From the NCBI RefSeq assembly GCF_034259325.1, contig NZ_JAXIVS010000003.1:248001-312000 (forward strand): a stretch of DNA of 64,000 bases, written 5' to 3'. Numbering within the stretch: the stretch's first letter is position 1; the number at the start of each line of letters is the position of its first letter. Both the position numbers and the translations under genes were made by a program. The DNA comes from Hyalangium ruber (GTDB lineage: Bacteria > Myxococcota > Myxococcia > Myxococcales > Myxococcaceae). This document shows, piece by piece, positions 1 to 9,838 of the stretch. The notes beneath the pieces were generated by a model. The model ran no database searches. It saw only the letters and a list, made by a program, of their open reading frames with translations, and was not told where the DNA came from.

Positions 1-1
1 A

Positions 2-2968
<2,967 letters not shown>

Positions 2969-3060
2969 GCTCCGGAGCGTGTTCGAAGGCCCTGCTTCTG
3001 GTCCGGACGCGCTTGCGTCCAACTCGGAAACGCCTCCCACGCGGGCATTGAGGAGAGCTG

Positions 3061-3153
3061 TGCGGCTCTCGCAGCACGAACTGCACATCCCGCAGTCCGG
3101 TCTGCGGGTCCCGCACTTCGCGATGCGGGTCCCGCACCGCATGCAGCAGCGCA
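3061..3153. repeat. Array of 13-bp palindromes phased at exactly 21 bp
   Basis: Four copies of a 13-bp inverted repeat of form TGCGGnnnCCGCA start at 3061, 3082, 3103 and 3124, so every step is exactly 21 bp. The last two copies are identical, TGCGGGTCCCGCA. The first (TGCGGCTCTCGCA) and second (TGCACATCCCGCA) are degenerate. An imperfect fifth unit, TGCAGCAGCGCA, sits at 3142-3153. Spacers are 8 bp and differ in sequence. The array lies in the 240-bp gap upstream of the subtilase gene. A related pair occurs at 22774-22807. It could be a stacked operator or a dispersed repeat family. Confidence 0.75.
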
Positions 3154-3187
3154 CGGCGAACGCATGAGGTGATGAGCCGTTGGAACA

Positions 3188-3203
3188 CCCCTTGCTCAAG
3201 GGG
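3188..3203 (+). promoter_or_regulatory. Small hairpin over the candidate ribosome-binding site of the subtilase gene
   Basis: CCCCTT (3188-3193) and AAGGGG (3198-3203) form a 6-bp perfect stem with a GCTC loop. It ends five bases before the ATG at 3209 and contains part of the purine-rich stretch that would serve as ribosome-binding site. Its effect on translation is inferred only. Confidence 0.35.
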
Positions 3204-3208
3204 AAGGC

Positions 3209-4963
3209 ATGCCGGCTCCGAGAGGAGCAGGCGCAACTCCAACCCCCATGAGCACGAGGCACGTCATGACGAAGCATGCGAAGGCGGTCCGCGGCGGTTC
3301 CCAGAAGTTCTCCAGCAACGGCTTCTCTAAGTTCGGTGGCGGCCTGCTCACCCTCACTCTGCTCTCGACGGGAGCGTGCGCGCCCGAGGCGGAGGACGCG
3401 CTTCTGGAGGAGCAGCAGGAGCTGCGCACCACGGGCCAGCTGCTGCGCTCGAAGAATCCGGTGCCGGAGCAGTACATCGTGGTGCTCAAGGACGCGGAGC
3501 CGGGGCTGGCGGCGGCGAGCGCGGAGCAGGCGACCCTGGCGCTGGAGTCCCGCCACGGCGTGAAGGCCGAGCGCACCTTCAAGCACGCGCTGCGCGGCTT
3601 CGTGGTGCGCGCCAGCGAGGCCCGGGCCCTGGAGCTGGCCGCGGACCCGAACGTGAAATACGTGGTGGAGGACAGCTTCGTGCAAACCACCGCGACGCAG
3701 ACGGGGGCCACCTGGGGGCTGGATCGCATCGACCAGCGCTACCGGCCCCTGAACTCCTCCTACACCTACAACGCCACGGGGAGCGGGGTTCACGCCTACG
3801 TCATCGACACGGGCATCCGCGCCACCCACTCGGAGTTCGGCGGGCGCGTCTCGCTGGACTTCACCTCCATCTCGGATGGCAACGGGGCCAGTGATTGCAA
3901 CGGCCACGGCACGCACGTGGCGGGCACCATCGGCGGCAGCACCTACGGCGTGGCCAAGGGCGTGAGCCTGCACGCGGTGCGAGTGCTGGGCTGCAACGGC
4001 TCGGGCACCACCTCGGGCGTCATCAGCGGCGTGGACTGGGTGACGGCCAACCACATCAAGCCGGCGGTGGCCAACATGAGCCTCGGCGGCGGCGCGAATG
4101 CCGCGCTGGATGCCGCGGTGGAGGCCTCCATCGCCGCGGGCGTCACCTACGCGGTGGCCGCGGGCAACAACAACGCGGATGCGTGCAGCTACTCGCCCGC
4201 GCGCACCCCCAACGCCCTCACGGTGGGCGCCACCACCAGCAGTGACGAGCGCGCCTCCTACTCCAACTACGGCACGTGCCTGGACCTCTTCGCCCCTGGC
4301 TCGGGCATCACCTCGGCGTACAAGGACAGTGACAGCGCCACCGCCTCGCTGAGCGGCACCTCCATGGCGAGTCCACACGTGGCCGGTGCGGCGGCCCTGC
4401 ACCTGCAGCTCAACCCCTCCGCGACGCCGAGCGCTGTCCGGACGGCGCTGATCAACTCCGCCTCCTCGGGCGGCGAGATCAGCAATGTGGGCACGGGCTC
4501 GCCGGGGCTGATGCTATTCACTGGCTGGACGGCGGCCTCGTCGAGCCTGATCTCCATCCGCACGGGGGCCGGCTACTACTTCATCGCCAACAGCGGGGGC
4601 GGGGGGGATGTGAACGCCTCCTTCACGGCCATCGGCACGCATGAGAAGTTCAACCTCATCGATGAGAACGGCGGCACGCTGGAGAGCGGTGACTACGTCA
4701 ACCTCCAGGCCTACCAGGGCCACTTCATGGTCGCTGAGGGCAACGGAGGCGCCGACGTGAACGCCAACCGCACCTCCGTCGGTCCCTGGGAGCGCTTCCG
4801 TATGTGGAAGGTTGGCGGCAGCGGCACCATCAACTCGGGTGATTCGTTCGCCCTGCAGTCCGGCAATGGCCACTACGTGGTGGCCGAGGGCAATGGTGGC
4901 GGCCAGGTGAACTGCAACCGCACCTCCATTGGTCCCTGGGAGACCCTCACCCTGGTGAAGTAG
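3209..4963 (+). CDS. Subtilisin-family (S8) secreted peptidase with fascin-like beta-trefoil C-terminus
   Basis: A 584-residue secreted protease. The N-terminal export signal ends in a possible lipobox (LLSTGAC, Cys57). An inhibitor I9 propeptide spans roughly residues 85-158. The S8 domain follows with catalytic Asp200 (YVIDTGI), His233 (NGHGTHVAG) and Ser385 ([11 protein letters not shown]), plus the oxyanion AAGN at 317-320; the arrangement is proteinase K/aqualysin-like. Residues about 455-584 hold a fascin-like beta-trefoil with three related lobes, two carrying VAEGNGG and NRTSxGPWE, likely a carbohydrate- or surface-binding module. The role is probably extracellular protein digestion. 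Starts at 3248 or 3266 are also possible and would give a shorter n-region. Confidence 0.9.
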   Translation: MPAPRGAGATPTPMSTRHVMTKHAKAVRGGSQKFSSNGFSKFGGGLLTLTLLSTGACAPEAEDALLEEQQELRTTGQLLRSKNPVPEQYIVVLKDAEPGLAAASAEQATLALESRHGVKAERTFKHALRGFVVRASEARALELAADPNVKYVVEDSFVQTTATQTGATWGLDRIDQRYRPLNSSYTYNATGSGVHAYVIDTGIRATHSEFGGRVSLDFTSISDGNGASDCNGHGTHVAGTIGGSTYGVAKGVSLHAVRVLGCNGSGTTSGVISGVDWVTANHIKPAVANMSLGGGANAALDAAVEASIAAGVTYAVAAGNNNADACSYSPARTPNALTVGATTSSDERASYSNYGTCLDLFAPGSGITSAYKDSDSATASLSGTSMASPHVAGAAALHLQLNPSATPSAVRTALINSASSGGEISNVGTGSPGLMLFTGWTAASSSLISIRTGAGYYFIANSGGGGDVNASFTAIGTHEKFNLIDENGGTLESGDYVNLQAYQGHFMVAEGNGGADVNANRTSVGPWERFRMWKVGGSGTINSGDSFALQSGNGHYVVAEGNGGGQVNCNRTSIGPWETLTLVK

Positions 4964-4995
4964 CCCGATGAACGCACGGCCGTACTGAAGGCGAC

Positions 4996-5023
4996 AGCGG
5001 GTCAGGTTCATGCCTGGCCCGCT
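4996..5023 (+). terminator. Hairpin terminator after the subtilase gene
   Basis: AGCGGGTCAGG (4996-5006) pairs with CCTGGCCCGCT (5013-5023) over 11 positions with one G-U wobble and a six-base loop. It lies 32 bases after the stop codon and is followed by a moderately T-rich stretch. It fits an intrinsic terminator, although the T-tract is weak, as is usual in this GC-rich DNA. Confidence 0.6.
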
Positions 5024-5095
5024 TGTCCGTTTCGGTTGACCTCTCGGGGTGCTTCCCGGAGCATTGGCCTGGGCCGGTTCACTTGGGGGAAATCC

Positions 5096-5827
5096 ATGAA
5101 TCGTTCGTACCGTTTGCCGACCGCCGTCATCCTGCTCTCGCTGCTCGTGCAGGTGACCGCATGCCAGCCGGACTCAGCGCCCGAGCCGGTCGAGCCGTCC
5201 CCGGCTCAGCCCTCTCCGGCACAACCCTCCCCGACCCAGCCTACCGACACCCCGGAGGTCCAAACCTCCCCCTTCTCGCTCACGTCTCCGGAGCCAGACA
5301 CCAGCACGGATCCCAAACCCCCGGGGAACAACGTGTCGTGTGGAGTGCTCACCACCGGCTCCGCGCTTGGCAGCCTGGACTTCCGTTATGACGCCTACGT
5401 GGTCACGGCCCGGGAGTCCGGCTCGATGACCCTCTACTCCGACGTCATCGCGGTCAACCCGGCCGGCTATCGGTATGGCTACGGGTATCCGCTCAGCATG
5501 GCGGCCATCGAGGACGGCGTCACCCTCGCCGCCTACGGCGGCAACTACGTCCAGAACGCGCTCGAGACCGGGACAGCGATCATTCAGTACCCGGTGCTGG
5601 CGGGGCGGCAGTACATCCTGGTGTACAAGACGTTCGGCAGCTTCACGCCGCTCACGTACTGCCTCACGCTGCCCGAGGCGCTGACCCTCGAAGGTCGGAT
5701 CCATGCGCTGCCGCAGCCGGTGACTGTTCCCACGAACAGCGCGGGCCTCATCACGCTGGAGAACCCGCGTCCGGACGTGCTGAACCGCTTCGTTCCCTGG
5801 CTGAGCGAGCGGGTGAAGGGAAACTAG
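5096..5827 (+). CDS. Proline-rich lipoprotein of unknown function
   Basis: About 243 residues. The chosen ATG follows GGGGGA at a good distance and begins a clear lipoprotein signal, with hydrophobic residues 8-19 and VTAC making Cys23 the lipidation site. Next comes a low-complexity spacer with repeated PAQPSP units (about residues 29-45), which probably holds the protein away from the membrane. The folded part (about 75-243) contains aromatic- and Gly-rich beta-type sequence and resembles small secreted beta-sandwich domains. I do not recognise a family. It is monocistronic, between terminators at 4996 and 5879. An in-frame ATG 60 bases upstream would spoil the signal peptide. Confidence 0.7.
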   Translation: MNRSYRLPTAVILLSLLVQVTACQPDSAPEPVEPSPAQPSPAQPSPTQPTDTPEVQTSPFSLTSPEPDTSTDPKPPGNNVSCGVLTTGSALGSLDFRYDAYVVTARESGSMTLYSDVIAVNPAGYRYGYGYPLSMAAIEDGVTLAAYGGNYVQNALETGTAIIQYPVLAGRQYILVYKTFGSFTPLTYCLTLPEALTLEGRIHALPQPVTVPTNSAGLITLENPRPDVLNRFVPWLSERVKGN

Positions 5828-5878
5828 CAGGCCGCTGTTCCGGGAATTCTAACTCCCCGAGAGGGTCTGAAGTAAAGA

Positions 5879-5909
5879 GCGGGCCCGGGGTCACGAATCC
5901 TGGGCCCGC
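5879..5909. terminator. Bidirectional hairpin terminator
   Basis: GCGGGCCCGGG (5879-5889) and CCTGGGCCCGC (5899-5909) form an 11-bp stem with one wobble pair and a nine-base loop. It lies midway between two convergent genes ending at 5827 and 5932, the usual place for a shared terminator. Confidence 0.6.
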
Positions 5910-5931
5910 CTGCTGGCTGAACCGAAGCCTG

Positions 5932-6504
5932 CTAGACCTCCTCGAAGCGCGTACCGGTAGCGCCCATACGCTCCAAAGCGTCCTTGATCTCCTCCGAGAT
6001 CAGCAGCGTGCCCGACCACCCTTCAGGACGGAACACCTGGGCGTTCCCCACCTTCACCCTTTCGATGCGCATGTCCCGAACATCCCGATACTGGCCAACC
6101 CTGTCCGGTGATCCATCCTCATGGGTCCAGAGCAGGATCCTGGATGCCTTCTCATCAATGCATTGGATGAGGCGCGTGGCCACCAGGATGAGGTACTGAT
6201 CCGGTTGGCCTTCGATGTCCGCGGGGATGAGCTGCACATCGCCAGGGGCACGCTCCGACAGCATGGAAGCCACCTTGACGTGGACAACGGGGATCCTCAC
6301 TCCCGCCTCGCAGAAGTCCAGGGGTCTGCCCGCAATCTTGATGGGGATTCTCAACCGTCCCTCCAAGGACACGGGCGCCCCTCTCTTGAAGTCCCAGTCA
6401 TGCACCTTGCGGCCCTGGCTGTCGATGGGCGTAGCCAAGTACCAGCGCTGGGGGACATAGACGTCGTCCTTGAGCTTGAAGAAGCGCTGACCCATAGGGG
6501 ACAT
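5932..6504 (-). CDS. Imm11-type (DUF1629-like) immunity protein
   Basis: A 190-residue soluble protein without signal peptide. Its sequence matches my recollection of the Imm11/DUF1629 family abundant in myxobacteria: an N-terminal RFFKLKDDVY start, the LDFxxAGVxIPVVHV core, a GQPDQYLILV strand and a C-terminal SEEIKDALERMGATG helix. Family members neutralise cognate toxins of SitA/AHH-type polymorphic systems. Its ATG (6504-6502) directly abuts the TAG stop of the upstream toxin-like gene, so translation is probably coupled. Since that toxin gene is truncated, this immunity gene may be kept as protection against toxin-bearing neighbours. The family call is from memory of consensus features, not a search. 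Confidence 0.7.
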   Translation of the reverse strand: MSPMGQRFFKLKDDVYVPQRWYLATPIDSQGRKVHDWDFKRGAPVSLEGRLRIPIKIAGRPLDFCEAGVRIPVVHVKVASMLSERAPGDVQLIPADIEGQPDQYLILVATRLIQCIDEKASRILLWTHEDGSPDRVGQYRDVRDMRIERVKVGNAQVFRPEGWSGTLLISEEIKDALERMGATGTRFEEV

Positions 6505-7095
6505 CTAGCGTGGTTTCCCCAGGGTGACGAGTTGGTTCAACTCCGTTCCGGGCATGCTCACCATCTCGCCCAGCGCTTTCTCGAACTCCTCCAGCACGGG
6601 GCTCTTGCTCAGGGCCATCGCCCACATGTAGCGGCCTTGCAGGTCCAGGTATTTCCCGGCAACGAGCGCTCCCCCCAGGCAATCGCCCTCGATTTGATGG
6701 GCGCTCCGGCACCAAGCCTTGTACCGGTTCACCAGCTTCTGCTCCTCCTCCGTCAGTGCTCCCTCCAAGGGAGCGCCCGACTCCAGTGGGATGAGTTTCC
6801 CGTCTCTGGGCAGGTACAGGTAATTGCCAAAGTGAGCGTTGAGTCGAAGGATTCTCTCCGCTGTCTCACGAGGCGAGGCGGAGAGGCGCACCTCCCGCGC
6901 CAGCCTCTGAATGACCGCTGTCACCTCCTTCGGCTGAACCTCCACCAGCTCCCGGGTTGCGGTGCGGGGAACGTGGATGAGGGTTTCTCCCCGCTCTCCG
7001 GACCCTACCCGGACGATTCGCGGAGTCCCGCTGCATCCCACCATCAGAGCAAGGACCAAGGCATTGGTCCTCCATAGAATCCGCCACAGAATCAT
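6505..7095 (-). CDS. Truncated SitA-like polymorphic toxin lipoprotein (N-terminal region only)
   Basis: A 196-residue lipoprotein with hydrophobic residues 11-20 and lipobox LMVGC (Cys21). The sequence after it follows the conserved N-terminal region of myxobacterial polymorphic-toxin lipoproteins: VRVGSGERGETLIHVPRT, then an EVxPKEVTAVIQRLAREVR helix, a YLYLPRDGKLIPL strand and a CRSAHQIEGDCL Cys pair. Full-length members continue with hydrophobic segments and a C-terminal toxin. Here the protein stops shortly after ALGEMVSMPG, so no toxin domain is present. The gene is followed at zero distance by the Imm11-type gene. It is best read as a disarmed toxin or a carrier lipoprotein, and truncation at residue about 180 is the notable feature. 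Confidence 0.6.
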   Translation of the reverse strand: MILWRILWRTNALVLALMVGCSGTPRIVRVGSGERGETLIHVPRTATRELVEVQPKEVTAVIQRLAREVRLSASPRETAERILRLNAHFGNYLYLPRDGKLIPLESGAPLEGALTEEEQKLVNRYKAWCRSAHQIEGDCLGGALVAGKYLDLQGRYMWAMALSKSPVLEEFEKALGEMVSMPGTELNQLVTLGKPR

Positions 7096-7223
7096 GGGTC
7101 ACCCCTCCATGCTGAGGAGCAAAGCAAGGGCGCAAGCAGCCATACCACTTCGCTTCAACCATCGGCCGGAATGGGGGATGTTCCCGGAAAGACCTGGCAC
7201 ACGGTCAGGCAGGGAGCACGCGG

Positions 7224-7898
7224 ATGCGGTTCGAGGCAGTCCTTTTCGATTGTGACGGCGTCCTGGTGGACTCCGAGCCCATCACCATTGGCGTCCTGCG
7301 CGACATGTTCGAGGAGCTGGGCTGGAAGATGAGCGCCCAGGAGTGCATGGCGCTGTTCGTCGGCAAGACGGTGAAGGACGAGGCGGCCCTCATCGAGGCG
7401 CGCACCGGTGTGCCGGTAACGGATGCCTGGCTCGCTCAGTTCCGGGCGCGGCGCAACGAGGCGCTGGAGCGCAACCTGGTGGCGGTCCGCAACGTCCACG
7501 CGGCGGTGGCGTCCATCCACGCGCGGCAGCAGGGCCGCATCGCCTGCGCTTCGGGCGCGGACCGCCTCAAGGTCGAGCTGCAGCTGCGCAAGGTCGGCCT
7601 CATGAACTTCTTCGAAGGGCGGATCTTCAGCGGTCACGAGCTGGCGCGCTCCAAGCCCGCGCCCGATGTGTACCTGGCAGCGGCCGGCGCCCTGTCCGCG
7701 CACCCCGCGCGCTGCGCCGTCGTGGAAGACACCATCACCGGCGTGACAGCCGGCGTGGCGGCCGGTGCCACGGTGTTCGGCTACAGTCCCCCCGAGGCCG
7801 GCCATGATGCGCCCGAGGCCCTGCGCCGTGCTGGGGCGGCGCACATCTTCACCGACATGGCGCATCTGCCCGAGCTGCTCGACACCTGGCGCACCTGA
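7224..7898 (+). CDS. HAD-superfamily phosphatase (beta-phosphoglucomutase-like)
   Basis: A 224-residue HAD subfamily IA hydrolase. Motif I is FDCDGVLVDSEP (nucleophile Asp9 and general acid Asp11), followed by a helical C1-type cap. Motif II is the Ser/Thr in IACASGAD, motif III is the Lys in ARSKPAPDVY, and motif IV is the acidic pair in VVEDTITGV. This layout matches phosphoglycolate/phosphosugar phosphatases and beta-phosphoglucomutases; the substrate cannot be told from sequence. The ATG follows AGGGAG. It is a single gene, divergent from the toxin/immunity pair. Confidence 0.88.
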   Translation: MRFEAVLFDCDGVLVDSEPITIGVLRDMFEELGWKMSAQECMALFVGKTVKDEAALIEARTGVPVTDAWLAQFRARRNEALERNLVAVRNVHAAVASIHARQQGRIACASGADRLKVELQLRKVGLMNFFEGRIFSGHELARSKPAPDVYLAAAGALSAHPARCAVVEDTITGVTAGVAAGATVFGYSPPEAGHDAPEALRRAGAAHIFTDMAHLPELLDTWRT

Positions 7899-7910
7899 CA
7901 GAGCCCGTTT

Positions 7911-8023
7911 CTAGTTCTTCAGGCCCACTTCGAGCCCCAGGGCCTCGCTCGCGAAGCGAGCCATCCGCTCCAAGTCCGTGGGGAGCAGCCCGATCTGGTC
8001 CGCCGAACCCCCTCGGGCACGGG
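7911..8023 (-). pseudogene. Possible C-terminal gene remnant
   Basis: Directly downstream of the sigma factor stop codon, the minus strand has an open stretch ending in a TAG at 7911-7913. Its last part reads LLPTDLERMARFASEALGL followed by EVGLKN and looks like a coding amphipathic helix, not random GC-rich sequence. No start codon or upstream portion exists because the sigma factor gene ends there. I cannot name the family. It may be a leftover of a gene once located downstream. Confidence 0.25.
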
Positions 8024-9280
8024 CTAATCCAGAGTCTCGCTCAGCCGTGCCGCGTGCATCAGAAGATAGTTCCGCTCCGATGTGCTCGTCGTGCGCTCGG
8101 CGGCGCGTCGGTAGTGCGCGATCGCGCCCGAGGAGTCGCCTGCCCGCTCCAGGAGATGGGCACGGACCGCGTCGAGGCGATGATGCCCTTCGATGCGAGG
8201 GTCCTTGGCGATCGCATCCAGGCGCTCGAGCCCTGCGGCCGGGCCTTGAACCATCGCCGTCGCGATCGCGAGGTTGAGCGTCACCATCGGATTGTCGGAC
8301 ATGCGCTGCAAGAGGCCGTACAGCTCCAGGATCTGCGCCCAGTCCGTGTCCTCGGCGCGTGCGGCCTCGTCATGCACCGCCGCGATCGCCGCCTGCACCT
8401 GATACGGGCCGACCGAGCCCCGCGGCAACGTGGCGGCGATGAGCGCCAGCCCCTCGGAGATCGCGTCCCGGTCCCACAGGGCGCGGTCCTGCTGGTCGAG
8501 CGGGATGAGTTCACCCGACGGTCCGGTTCGTGCGGCGCGGCGCGCGTCAGTCAGGAGCATGAGCGCGAGGAGCCCCGCGACCTCGCAGTCGTCGGGGACG
8601 AGGCGATGGAGCATGCGCGTCAGCCGGAGCGCCTCCGCCGAGAGGTCGCTGCGATGGAGTTCTGGGCCGGAGCTCGCCGTGTAGCCCTCGTTGAAGATTA
8701 GATACAGCACGTGCATCACCGCACCGAGGCGCTCGGCGCGCTCCTCGGCCGTGGGCATCCGAAAGGGCACTCCGGAGGTTTTGATGCTCTGCTTGGCGCG
8801 GCTGATCCGCTGCGCCATGGTCGCCTCCGGCACCAGGAACGCCTTGGCGATCTCGAAGGTCGTCAACCCTCCGACAGCGCGGAGTGTGAGCGCGATAGCG
8901 GACGCGGACGAGAGCGCCGGGTGGCAACACATGAAGAGGAGATCCAGGGTGTCGTCCCGCTCCGTCGTGCCCTCATCGGCGGCGAGGGCGATCTGCTCCT
9001 CCACGGGCACCAGGCTGACCACGATCGCCTCTCGGTGGCGACGGGCGGCCTCGGCACGAACATGGTCCGTGATGCGTCGCGACGCGACCTGGATCAACCA
9101 GGCGCGCGGGTTCTCGGGCAGCCCCCCACTCGGCCACTGCATCGCCGCGGCGATGAGAGCTTCCTGAACCGCGTCCTCCGAAGCGGCGAAGTCGCGGTAC
9201 CGTCGAATGACGGCACCCAACACCTGGGGCGCAAGGTCACGCAACAGGTGCTGGGTACGGGTGTCCAGTGCAGGGGGCAT
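8024..9280 (-). CDS. ECF42-type RNA polymerase sigma factor with TPR-like C-terminal extension
   Basis: A 418-residue ECF sigma factor, about twice the usual length. Residues about 8-75 are region 2 (including the EDAVQEALIAAAMQWP segment), and region 4 lies at about 110-170 (LTTFEIAKAFLVPEATMAQRISRAK helix-turn-helix). The remaining 240 residues form the helical SnoaL-free extension characteristic of group ECF42 (DUF6596-like, with VLYLIFNEGYTAS and a LDQQDRALWDRDAI segment). ECF42 factors have no classical anti-sigma factor and are encoded beside DGPF/YCII proteins. Here the start codon overlaps the TGA of the YCII gene (TGATG), so the pair is one translationally coupled unit. Confidence 0.88.
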   Translation of the reverse strand: MPPALDTRTQHLLRDLAPQVLGAVIRRYRDFAASEDAVQEALIAAAMQWPSGGLPENPRAWLIQVASRRITDHVRAEAARRHREAIVVSLVPVEEQIALAADEGTTERDDTLDLLFMCCHPALSSASAIALTLRAVGGLTTFEIAKAFLVPEATMAQRISRAKQSIKTSGVPFRMPTAEERAERLGAVMHVLYLIFNEGYTASSGPELHRSDLSAEALRLTRMLHRLVPDDCEVAGLLALMLLTDARRAARTGPSGELIPLDQQDRALWDRDAISEGLALIAATLPRGSVGPYQVQAAIAAVHDEAARAEDTDWAQILELYGLLQRMSDNPMVTLNLAIATAMVQGPAAGLERLDAIAKDPRIEGHHRLDAVRAHLLERAGDSSGAIAHYRRAAERTTSTSERNYLLMHAARLSETLD

Positions 9281-9675
9281 CAGAGCAGGTCTTTGGGCGG
9301 CCCGCTCATCACCTGCCGCACCTCGATCGCCATGTTGAGAGGCGCACCCCCGGGCCCGGGGGCGGCGGAGGCCTGCGCGGCGATCTCATAGGCACGCTCG
9401 GGGCTCTCGACGTCGACGATCCAGTAGCCCGCGAGGAACTCCTTCGACTCGGGGAACACGCCGTCCGTGATCGGCTTGCCATCCTTGCCGGCGCGCACGC
9501 GCTTGGCCTGGTCAGGGCCGGCCAGGCCCTCGGCGGACACGAGCTCGCCCGACTCCCCGAGCTTCTTCGCGAAACTGATCATGAACCCGATGTGCGCCTG
9601 GAGGTCCTGCTTCGGCCACTGGGCGATCTGGTACGGGCCACCACTGGGGGTGTTCATCATCAGCATGTACTTCAT
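9280..9675 (-). CDS. DGPF/YCII-domain protein
   Basis: A 131-residue YCII-related protein beginning MKYMLMMNTP and carrying the family core (GYWIVDVESPERAYEIAAQ) near residues 85-103. YCII-like folds are small dimeric alpha/beta barrels, and the activity of DGPF proteins is unresolved. They are almost always co-encoded with ECF42 sigma factors and are thought to be their targets or signal partners. The ATG at 9675 is preceded by AGGAG at six-base spacing. That site is buried in a long hairpin (9679-9733). It is the first gene of a two-gene operon with the sigma factor. Confidence 0.85.
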   Translation of the reverse strand: MKYMLMMNTPSGGPYQIAQWPKQDLQAHIGFMISFAKKLGESGELVSAEGLAGPDQAKRVRAGKDGKPITDGVFPESKEFLAGYWIVDVESPERAYEIAAQASAAPGPGGAPLNMAIEVRQVMSGPPKDLL

Positions 9676-9678
9676 GGT

Positions 9679-9733
9679 CGACTCCTGGGTGTACGGGCGC
9701 CCCTCCCTGGAGCGCGCGTTCACCCAGGAGTCG
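9679..9733 (-). promoter_or_regulatory. 5' UTR hairpin sequestering the ribosome-binding site of the DGPF-ECF42 operon
   Basis: On the minus strand, CGACTCCTGGGTG (9733-9721) pairs perfectly over 13 bp with CACCCAGGAGTCG (9691-9679). Inside, GCGCTCC and GGGGCGC (9715-9709 and 9703-9697) form a second 7-bp stem with one wobble pair and a five-base loop. The two stems are separated by a symmetric 5x5 internal loop. The AGGAG of the ribosome-binding site lies within the 3' outer arm, three bases before the start codon region. The sequence therefore predicts masked translation initiation. It could also act as a DNA operator. Confidence 0.65.
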
Positions 9734-9838
9734 GAGCCGAACGGCGGTTCTCTACATCGGCGACGCATTTCTTCGACATTTTTCCGGGTCGCCGTAAGCA
9801 CCTGAAAAGACTGGGCTCGCAAGGAGCCGGGCGAGCCG

